From Mesocentrotus franciscanus (Eukaryota; Echinodermata; Echinoidea; Camarodonta; Strongylocentrotidae), in contig CP137682.1 of the NCBI GenBank assembly GCA_037976565.1, positions 5,330,827 to 5,394,826 of the forward strand: a DNA stretch of 64,000 nucleotides, read 5' to 3'. A model generated the notes under the pieces. That model had not been told where the DNA came from. It ran no database searches and was given only the letters and a program-made list of their open reading frames with translations. Of the stretch, positions 42,001 through 53,800 are shown piece after piece (position 1 is the first letter of the stretch; every line of letters begins with the position of its first letter). The translations under genes were made by a program, and so were the position numbers.

Positions 42001-45000
42001 CAATAGTCTCCCTTCAAAATTTCATCCATAATTTTCCTCTAGCTTGCCCGTCCATGTGATTGATTGATGTTGGTCAATTCAGACAAGTCAAAATCTACAA
42101 TTGCGGGATTATCTTATATAATAATAATGATGCCCACCGTTCTCTTTTTTGAGGGGGGGGGGGCATAGGGAAAACGCTCGATATTTATCTTCCAATTTCA
42201 ATAACTGCTAAAAAAAATTAAAGGGTTCAGATGTGTGGAGAGTAATATAAAATGCATGTAATTAAGGCCCGGAACTTGTAAAGTAAAAATGTGGAAATTG
42301 AATATCAGTCTACTTCAAAATTGCCTGGAAATATAATACCCCTTTGCCCAGACTGCAATGATAGATCTCCTAACCTCGCTCCTGACAACACTGCAATTCA
42401 GACAAACATATCACCCTAATTAACCAAATAATGTTATGCCAGTCAGCGGCTTTTCGTCTCACTCAATTTAACCTTGTCAATCTATCACCTTTTTAATAAA
42501 AAATCCCCCCTTCAATGCTTAGATGTCAAATAGTTAGAACCATCTAATTTTCACTCTGCCTGCCAATTATGTTCAGATATGGAGTATGACTTCTACCTGT
42601 AGTCAAATTTTAATGAAAGGAAGAATTAAAGGTCATATATCAGAGATTTTTCTCTTTTTTCAATATATTTTGCCTCTGCTTCTTGGTTGATATCATTTGC
42701 AAAAAGCCAGAAGGGCATTATGAGATATACTTCTACTTTGAGTTAATACCCTTCTAGCTCTCAACAGATAACATCGTTTGTTCAGAGCCAGAAGGGCGTT
42801 CACTCTGTGTTAAAGTGTATGAGTTAACACCCTTCTGGCTCCAAACAGACCATATTTATTATTATGGGCAGCTGGTTTTGAAATTAGTTTGGAGACACTA
42901 GAGGATATAATTAACTCTAAGGTCAGTCTGCCATATTCATATTTGGGATGTTCTCATATCCGATTTTAAAGAGATAGTGTGTCGTACTGATTCTATTCGT
43001 TTGCATAGAAAATTATTTCAAATAGACCCAAACAATGGTTTGAATAATAGGCCAAATGTATTTATTTAATTGACAGCATGATTTATAGGATTCTTTCAAC
43101 ACATGTATACAGATTATATTTCCTTATCTTCAAATTTCCAGAGTATTTTTCAAATGCGATAGGAAATTTTCATTTTATTTTCTCTTTTTTTTTAATTTTA
43201 GAATGTCAAAAACTGATTTTTTTTTGCTCATACCTCCCAAATATTCAATTTCAAAACATATGAGACTAAGTCTAACTCTTATAAAATGAAAATAATTCCT
43301 GTATTTTCAACTCCCTATTAACATCCCTTCAAATCAAATTGAACAATATTGGCTTTTTTCCATCAATCATCCACTTGCATTATTTAGTCAAATTGAAAGT
43401 GCATTTCTTATGCCACACCATTTTGTTGGCTGTCCACAAGAAGGTCATAAGATCTGTGTATTGTCAACGGCAGTGACAGCCTTCTTGCCGGCAGTGCACA
43501 ATTTATTAGAAGTAGGACGGTAGAATTCAGATAAGAAAGCATCTGTTCCAACATTTAGACACTGGAATCAATTTTGTTGAGTAAATATTTTGTACAGTGC
43601 TTAATGAAGGGAGACTTTATAAGAGGTTTTCAAGAACACCTAATTCCATTAACGTACTTGTAAGTGTACATGCATGGGACACTGATCGCTAATGGAACAA
43701 ACACAGTGGTCTTGCCTTTTTGCAGATGGGGCACCCGTCAATATATTTCTGCATTATATTATTGTACCACCTGTATATGTACGAGGCAATTATTCTACAC
43801 CTGTGTTTGAGTCCTGGATAGTAAGATATAAACGTAGGTGTAGATTTACATTTATCGATTTTAGGACACATTCCCCAGCGGCAATTCCTCCAGGGTCCAT
43901 TTCTTCCATTAGCTTTACTGAACCCTGGATGTATCAATCATCAGTACCAATACCAGACTCTAGTCTAACCCTAACCCTAATCCCAAACCAGGGCATTGAC
44001 ACTATCATGGGCCTGATACACATGGATCCAAGAAATTCAATCTGGAACAACCCCCCTCCTTATTTTTTCTTCTACACATTCAAAAAGGGTCTGCTTCACA
44101 CAAATCTCTAAAATGTCACCCCAGACCCCAGTAACAAAAGGTAGTGACAGTGCATACCTGGATAAACCCAAACTAAAAAAAATTATCACAAAGCTGATCC
44201 TACCCCAAAATCTCTTGCAAAATAAAAGCCTGGAGCAAACAATGACAGAGCAAATGTTGGATCACCCTCAACAGTGTCAGGACCCTAGAGCAAAGAACCA
44301 TCTAAAATCCAGGGTGATGCCCCAAAATTGTAATAATCATTCCATCAAGGATTTCACCCAGACCCACTAAACATTTGCCAATTTCAATGAAGTGACCCAG
44401 TTTCATGGAGGTTAACGGAGAGTCCTGCACTATTTATACTGTACCCCTTGCATGGTGAGATAGTCTTTGTGGAGCTAGGACTTCCTAGAAGGGTGTTAAC
44501 TCATATTCTTTATTCAACACAGAGTCAACAGACAATATTTACCTGGCAATGTGCATTAGAACGTGGTGTCTGACCTTTTTCCAGACAATAATAAATTGTG
44601 AATAAAAACTGAATATTGGCAGTTCAGTTTCAGTTCAGTTTATTTTATTTTTGCATGGCACCAATTTCAGCCAAGGGCTGTTCTTCTGCAGGTCTGTGAC
44701 TTAACTTGTCCCTGGACAGCACAAGAGGCTATCACTCTATCGAACGGCAAAGAAGATACAACCTGAAAATTGCTTGTCTCTCTAATATACCCCATTTTGG
44801 AAGGGAAATTATTATGAAATTCTCATCAGCAATATATAGGCCTATACTTCAAGGGACTGTTAAGAGAGATTAAGAGTATCATTCAGATCTGGGGAGTGTT
44901 TCACAAAGACTAAGATCGACTTTAAGTTGGACTTAACTATGGCAGGCCGTTCATGCCACTGTTTGCTCTCACCATTTACTGGCATTGGTCTCTCAAGGGA

Positions 45001-48000
45001 CGTACAAAATCATGGTCACAAATCTACATTTTTTGAGAATTCATTATTGAAGGAAAAAATATTATCTAAAGATCATAACGGTGAGAGCAACCAATGGCAT
45101 GAACAGCCTGCCATAGTTAAGTCCAACTTAAAGTTGATCTTAGTCTTTGTGAAACACCCCCTGGACTTCTAACTGTGCTTTGAATTAGATATGCAATAAC
45201 CAACTTTAGCCATTTCATTTAATATGGTGCATATCTATTAAAATTACCTTGACACAAAAATGAGCAGAAAAAATGGGCAGTTTAGGCAAATTGCAAAAAA
45301 GGAGTACAAGAAATTAACATAACATGAGTGAATAAAATCTTTAAATTGACAACACAAAGTAGAATTTAAAAGATTATTTCCCCTCCAGCAAATTTGCTAC
45401 ATGTAGATGTATATCATTCTTTGAATAAATTATGTAATACTATATTGAAAAATGTTGCATCAGACAATAACTTGTGTGTGTAATTTATCGGAGTAAGGAA
45501 AACATTTAAAAATGTTGCCAATTTGAATATCAAAAATGGATTCTTTTAGTGTCCGTAGAAGCACAAAGAACGGATACTTACATTATCTGTGAGACTGGAA
45601 CCCTCTTGAGCATGGCCTTGGGACCAAAGGATGGGGACGGGACGGGTGCATTGATGGATCGGGTTCGCCTGTAGAGAGGGGAAAAATGATAACACAGTTA
45701 AAATATGATATGAAGAAGAATATTAATGCAAGAATCGTGTATTAAGAGAAATACAGTATCGGGCGCCGGTCATCTATCTCCAAGCACATTTGTAAAATAA
45801 TGGTGGTAAATTCTTGTTGAGTACTCATTTTGTATCATGTCTATACATATACCACAGAGTATCAAAGGCTACAGGAACCAGGGGAAAAAAACAGAGAAAA
45901 GGAGGAAATGCTAATGGCACTACACTATTATCCTAGCATGGGCTAGGCCAGCTGGGCTACGCTATCACTGGGTACTCACACCATTTACTTCACCTGGATT
46001 GAGAGTGGCACATTTTTATTAAGTTCTTGCTAAAAAAAAACGGTAGAACAGTAGTGCTTGATTTCATGCCCTCACACTGAACACTATTAAGAAAGACGTG
46101 AAAAATAAAATTGACTCTCTCTCTCTCTGTCTCTGTATTCTCTCTTGCTGTCTTTATGTCTCTTAAATCTTTCTTCTCTCAATTTGTTTTTCTCCCTTTT
46201 TGTCGCCCTGCTCCCTCCCTCTCTGCCACTCTGTAGAAACCAGAGAAAAACAAAGTAGGCCTACACTTAGATCATTTTTTCACAACAACCCTAAATTAAT
46301 GCATCTTTTGCTTGAACTTTTGATATTTTAAGCCATAGCAAATCGACCACTTCAAATTTCTCTTGAAGATGCTCAAGAGCAGAGAGTACAAGTCACCTCT
46401 CATGCCACTAGCCTAAAATTCCACATTTGAATGCCTCTGCCTCGGGCAAATAACACAGGCGTACTTCCTATGAATGTGCAGGGTTTGGTGGAGGTAGAGA
46501 ATAGTCACATTTCAGCCTGAAGTGATGCATTCCAGCACACTTCAACATCAAAGTCAATACTGCCATCCCTCTCAACATAGAATGCACAGAGGGCCCTATG
46601 GGACAGCAGCAACTCATACTAAGGGGTTCGCTTTCTTTCTAGCTCATATTGCAAAGAGAGAGAGAGAGAGAGAGAAAGAAAGTGAAGATGCCATGTGGCA
46701 GATGGGACGGTTTGAAAAGTACTTCAACTTAAAAGAATTTTGGGGCTGGTTATGGTACCATGTCACATTTTAGGAGCATTGACTAAAGTTTATTTTTCTT
46801 TACACTTAATTTTGTGCTTAGATACCTATGATTAGACAATAAACAAATATACCATGATTTATTCACTTCTATAGACCATGCCAGAGCTCAAAGACTAGTT
46901 TTAATCTGCAGCTAATAATGACATATATCTTTTACATGATAAAATATGGCCTTGATAATTTAACATGGCGTACAGACCTTGAGTTTCTTGTCACTACAAT
47001 GTAGAAGTAATAGGCATGAATATATCAATATTGAACAATACATCAATAAAAACATGCTGGGTGAAATTGTCTACCCAGACACATGCACAAAGCACATTAT
47101 GACCCAGTTATTAGGCATATTAAACTATGATTAGAAGATCTTCTTTTTTTTTGTAATGAGCCTTACATTTCATATGAGTTTTTAGAGGTTGTCCTGTTCT
47201 TATCAGTGTTCACTTTGGTGGTTCACTTTGGTGGTGCTTAAATCAGAATATCTGAATATTATATTTTGAAAATGTCAGATTTTAATTCATATGGCACTGA
47301 GCATAAAATGCAAATGTGCATGTGAAACCAAGTAGTTACCACCGAGACTTGCTTAAAACAAAACAAAACTAGATGGAACTTCAACTGCGCGCAGTCGAAA
47401 AATGCCTCCGCCATAGAGCAATTTTACAAACCAAAATGGAAGCAATTTTTAAAATTCAAGTTTGATTGTAATCCATCTGTTGGTTCTAATGATAACACGA
47501 TCACGAGCTATTTTAGGATACATAATGAGCCCTGTGACCTTTGACCTCGTGACCCCAATTCTAATCAGTTCATTGACTCTGCAAGATACATACATGACCC
47601 AAGTTTGGCGGTAATCCATCAATCGGTTCTTGAAATAACGTGATCACAAGCTATTTTGCATACATAACGAGCCCTGTGACCTTTGACCTCGTGACCCCAA
47701 AATCTAATCAGTTCATTAGCTCTGCAAGATACATACATGACCCAAGTTTGGCGGTAATCCATCAATCGGTTCTTGAGATAACGCGATCACGAGCTATTTT
47801 TGCATACATAATGAGCCCTGTGACCTTTGACCTTGTGACCCCAAAATCTAATCAGTTCATTAGCTCTGCAAGATACATACAGGACCCAAGTTTGGCGGTA
47901 ATCCATCAATCGGTTGAGATAACGCGATCACGAGCTATTTTTGCATACATAATGGACCCTGTGACCTTTGACCTCGTGACCCAAAAATCTAATCAGTTCA

Positions 48001-50849
48001 TTAGCTCTGCAAGATACATACATGACCTGAGTTTGGCGGTAATCCATCAATTGGTTCTTGAGATAACGCGATCACGAGCGGGACGTGCGCACAGACGTGC
48101 GTGCGTGCGTGCGTATGTGCGCACGGACTGACAACCAGAAAACATAATTCCCCGGCTACTTTGTAGCGGAGGCATAAAAAGTAACCATGTATTGCCATTA
48201 TAAAGAATTAAAGCTCGTTTTCATTTGATTTTTTTAAAGAATGACATGCGCTGCATATGAAATTCAATTGTCAGTGCCTTTGCTTTTTCTCATGAACTGT
48301 GTACCCATAAGACATTGAGTGATTTCAAGTACGGTGTTCGGTGTTGGTGTTGGTGTTGAGAGCATGGAAAGGCTGCTAAACCGAGCTCCAACACCGACGG
48401 TCAGTTTAGAAGGACGATACCGATCGCGTTATCGATAGCTCAACACCAGCCTCAACACCGAGTGACGTCATACTCTACAGGCGAAAAGTCTTGCAATAAA
48501 AGCATAATCCTTTCAGAAATTCCATTAAAATTACATCATATCGAATATCAAATGTAAAGTCATATTAAACGAGCTGAAGACATGGAATTTCACAAGTTGA
48601 CCTCTGTGACCCTTGACCTACATGCTCCAAAATCTAAACAGATCGTCTTCCTATGGTGATACATACTATCATTAAGTTTGAAGTTTAAATCTCCAGTGGT
48701 TCTTGAGATATTATGATAACAATCTCAATGTATGGAATTTCATAAGTTGACCTCTGTGACCCTTGACCTTTGACCTACGTGCTCCAAAATCTAATCAGAT
48801 TGTCTTCCTATAGTGATACACACTATCACTAAGTTTGAAGTTTAAATCTCCAGTGGTTCTTGAGATATCATGATAACAATCTCAATGTATGGAATTTCAT
48901 AAGTTGACCTCTGTGACCCTTGACCTTTGACATACGTGCTCCAAAATCTAATCAGATCGTCTTCCTATGGTGATACATACTATCCTTAAGTTTGAAGTTT
49001 AAATCTCAAATGGTTCTTGAGATATCGCTAACAAACTCAATACAAGGAATTTCATAAGTTGACCTCTGTGACCTGTGACCTTTGACCTACGTGCTCCAAA
49101 ATCTAATCAGATCGTCTTCCTATGGTGATAAATACTATTCCTGAGTCTTAAGTTTAAATCTTAAATGGTTCTTGAGATATTGTGATAACGGTCAAACGGG
49201 ACGGACGTACGGACGGACAACCCAAAAACATGATGCCTCCGGCACCACCTTCGGTGGCGGAGGCATAAAAACAGCAAAATGTAGAGGTGTTGTGGTACAG
49301 TGGTTCTTCACTATGTCACTCTGAATCTAAGGGATGAGAGTTTGAATCCAAACCGGCACTAACATCCTTCGGCAAGATAATCCACTTTTGCCACTCTCCA
49401 CCCAGGTGTTAAATGGGTACCTGGTAGGATGTCAAAGTAATTGTAGTTTGCTCAGTATTGTAAGCATCTGTAAATGGCACCTGGCTGGAATGCCCCCCAG
49501 GGAGTGGAGATGGTGCATACATCGTGGTACAGATAAGCCTGAATCCAATGACCAGGGTAATAATATATCGGTAAAGTGCTTAGAGGCATTGTCATTGTCA
49601 ATGTGTATATATATATGTATATATATATTATTATTATTATCATTACTACTATTACTATTATAAACATAAAAATATTCCAACCAAGGACCTGTTGTAAAAT
49701 GCAGAATTTGGTTGCCATGTCCTCATCTTTTCAAGGGACCAAATTGAATGGAGATGAATTTTACTGAACCGCTGGAAAAATTTGTCAGGGTTTCTCGTTT
49801 TGAGGTAGCATGTCAAACTTCTCAATACGTTCATATCTAAGGCTGATTAATGTTATGTTAGTACAGACAATTAAGTGTTCTTTTTTTCTTTCATACTTTT
49901 AATCCTTTTGGTATATTTGTCTTTTATTAAGTACATTTGTCATTACTGTATTTGAAGCTAATGCTTTATGTGTATATATCTATTCGGGCAATCCCGTCTC
50001 TTGTAATGTGTAGTGTTTTATGTTTTCATAAGCGCCTTGTATCTGCTCTATCAAAAGGTGCTATAAAAAATGATGATGATTATCATAATTAACACCACTA
50101 CTACCATTATTATTACCAAGCAATACACTAGTTTCGTAACAAGTATTAGTCATATTCTAAGCATTGTTTTGAGTTACGATTTGTCTTTCCCAGTTAGAAT
50201 CATGAACAGACATTTTTGGTAGTTTTTCAGTCTCATCAGCGCATCTGATAAGGCAACTAGATATTGGCACTTTATAAATTCCTGGATTGGATACTCTCAC
50301 AACTTCAAAGCTAGCAATATGTTAATTAATGCATCACTTAATGTATACAACCTTCATTTGAACAATGGAATATAATGTAATGTAAAGCCACAGCTCATTT
50401 CTTTGTCATACATGTAGGTAGAGTGCTTCATTTAACTCTCATCATAATTGTCTCTACCACTTACACTACTCTCTGTCTCTCTCTTTATTTCTGTCTCTCC
50501 CGTTCTTTCTCTCCCTCTTTCTTTTTCTCCCATCCTATTCTGCATGTCCTTTTCTTCTTCTTCTCTTTCTCTCTTCTTCAATCTCTCTCTCTCTCCCTCT
50601 CAAGTGTTCCGATCCCTCATTTCCATCATTTTCATTGCTCTCTCATTGCTCTCTCTTTCTCTCACTCACTCTCTTTTTCTTCCTCTCTTCCCTTCTCTCT
50701 CTCTCTCTCTCTCTTTCCTCTCTCCGTCTCTCTCTCCCCTCTTTCTGTCTCAAGTGTTCCAATCCCTCTTTTCCATCATTTTCACTCTCTCTCACTTCCT
50801 TGCTCTCTCTCTCTCTCTCACTCACTCTCTTTTTCTTCCTCTCTTCTCT

Positions 50850-50880
<31 letters not shown>

Positions 50881-53800
50881 CTTTCTTTCTCTCTCTTCTC
50901 TCTCTCTTCCTCCATCTCTTTTCCCTCTCTTTCTCTCTCTCTCTCCCTCTCTTCCAATGCACCTCTCCTCTTTCCGTATTTTTCAAGTACACCTGTACAA
51001 GTCAATCTCATAATCTTCTAACGAACCATTTACTCAGATCAAGACATGCGGTCTGATCAATCGTTCCAATCACACGAAACAATACACCTTTATGAACGAT
51101 ACATTAACCTGTACTCATCAATAACTAATTCTGCCAATTGATGATCATTATACACTCTGTGATTAGTTTTCCCTGTTTTATTAAATCATGTGGTAAACAA
51201 AGAGAAGCAAATTTACTTATCCTAATTAAATAGTATAACAATGGAAATGCAAAAAAAACAAAAACTGTACTCGTATAATAGAAAATATGCAAGTCATTTT
51301 ACTGTCGTGGAAAAAAAGGGGGAAAATTATTGAGTTTCTATACCATAAGGTCTTCATCACGTAATAGAAATACGAAAGTCAATATTTTGTAAGCCTTATC
51401 ACTGTAGACCACAACAATAGTACGTCACCCACTTTTGTTATTACCTTTAATACATGAATTTTGCACAATAAAAAATGTAACAAAAATTCACTACAAATGA
51501 GATATGTATTGAGTTAAATATTGGGTTGGGCAGTACAATGTATATGAGATGCACACAAGTTTTCATCTACAGACTCTTTCACACATTTCAGTATTTACTT
51601 TTCCAGATAAACCAGTACATGTGAGTGAATCGACTTGAGAAAGGCTTGCTATAGATCCTGACACCACTGTAATGTGATTTGGCAATTTGCATGTACATGT
51701 ATTTACTCATTATCTTCCATCTAATTGACCATGAATGAAAATAATTTGACCATAAAATGAAAAAAGGAATCTTGCTTCTAAGACCCCGTTCTCACTCACT
51801 TTGAAAGTGGTCTTAGTTAGACCGCTCCAGAGGAACGGGTCTCGAGGAACGTTTGCGAGCGTTCACACTCCGAGCAGTTTTTATGGCTCAAACCGCTCCA
51901 CGAGTCAAAGTAGTCTTGTTGCTATGGCAGCTCAGGTCAGGGGGTAAATTTTTTTGCGCGGAATACTAAGCGTATGTACCGTACTACATGTTTCGCGCAG
52001 AACGTCACTAGCTCACTTCCGTTCAAAGTACGCTTCCGTTCACACTCGCACGTTAGAGCGCTCCAAACCGCTCTTAATAAGACCCGTTCCTCAAGACCAC
52101 CTCCCGAGGTGGTCTTCTGGAGCGGTCCAGAAGTCCACTTCCTGGACCACTTTGACCATTCTCACTCACCTAAGAACCGCTCCTGAGGAACGGGTCTTAA
52201 TTAGACCGCTCCAACGAAGTGAATGAGAACGGGGTCTAATTTGTGATTTCATTTTGCAAAACCTTCCTTCTGCTTTTATCTGTTTATCTTCATTTCTACT
52301 TTTAACCTTTCTCTCTGCCATTTCCACTTCAATTCTTTTCTTTAGCTAATGAAGTAAGTTTTTGCAATTAAATTGCGTCCTGAGCCCATGGGGCTGTGGC
52401 ATTTTGGTAACATACTGAAGGCAAATTAAAGAGCAATCCACCCTTTTTAATAAGTTCATTTGTACGAGAGCAAAAAATCAGCGAATCAGAATGGCAAGTT
52501 TCAAATAAATTGGCCCAATGATAAGAGTTATAATGTTTAAAATATGAGATCACCAAGTCTATGCTAATCTCAGAACTTGACAGTTTGGTCAGTGGATTGG
52601 AACGTAGAAATAGAAAACTCTCCCATCTGTCGTGTACAAAAATATATCATTAAAATCTGTTTTTCTCCCAAGTGCCTTCTCCCTTGGATCACTACTCAAA
52701 AATTGTTATGGATAACATTATTATAGGTCCTCTATAAAGAAAAGACCCTCCTGGGCTGAACATTTTGAAGATTTGACATTTTAGTCATTTTGTATGTTTG
52801 AACAAATGGGAAAGTTGTCCAGCACTACATCACAATGACATTACTGATTCAGCTAATTTAAAGTGCCTATACTTACAGTGATTACAACTTTTTAAAATCA
52901 TAACTCCTTCTTCTGTGATTATTCTATTTTTCGTTCGTTTTAATACAGTAGTTGTCTATTAAGGTTGGATTTTCCTTTAAGCCCTTTGATTATTTGCACC
53001 ATGTTTCCTCCATTGTACATGTACATGTAAAGGTACGTTAGTTGATATGACTGGCAAATCTCGAGCATCTTTGTGGTTATGAAAAGCAACTTTTTTTCCT
53101 AACAGGCAATACATGAAATCTGATTGAATAGTCACTATGGTTTATTCCATTTGTTTTAGAGGTGTCAAGGTCTAGTGGATAAGTCGCTGGACTGCTAATT
53201 ATGTGGTTCAAGGTTCAAGTCCCATGCGGCACTTATAATTGTCCTTCGGCAAGATATTGAATTATGTTTGCCACTCTCTACCCAGATGCAGTAAATAGGT
53301 ACCCGGTAAGAAGACATTCCTTAAATGCTTGAGCACCTTATCATGGTAGTTCGGCTAAACCTGGAGTAATAATACGATTGCAGGGCCCTCAGGGAAACGG
53401 CATTAATACTGATGAGGCTACCCTGGGTAAACAAGATATGTTATTATTATCATTACAATTATTATTATTATTCTGAATAGAATGTGTGAGAGCACAAGTC
53501 TACTTTGAAAAATGTAGTGTTGTTGGTTTTTCCAAAGAGATATTATAAGATTGTGTCTGATTATTACAGCAAGGCAGTATTAATACAAAATATAAGTTTG
53601 GATTTATTTCTTAAGGTCCGTATGCTGAGGGGGCCAATCTAAAATTGTGGATGTCTGAACTGAGGATCAATGCTTATTGTGGTTCTGTCCAGTGTAGAGT
53701 CCAGAGTATGAGAAAACTGACTTGTTTCTTTACACAAATAGATAGGATTCTGTCCGAAGCTACTGACCCATAAAGTACTACACACGCACCTTTTCAATTG

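Larger units (their letters stand above)
41435..45581 (-). other. NADK intron with MITE and foldback copies
   Basis: 4.1 kb. Holds a GATT microsatellite (41899-41945), a foldback element (42711-42852), a CCCTAA-like tract and a MITE. An open frame of 139 codons at 43692-44111 has no known domain. Confidence 0.6.

Noticed and set aside
43692..44111. 139-codon + frame
   Set aside because: No domain, runs through a CCCTAA-like tract within a NADK intron; likely chance.
47640..48131. 163-codon frame with [20 protein letters not shown] repeats
   Set aside because: It is the 142-bp array read in frame; the unit is a non-coding repeat.
47466..49200. CRISPR-like array
   Set aside because: Units of 142 and 155 bp are similar along their whole length with no unique spacers, and the genome is eukaryotic.
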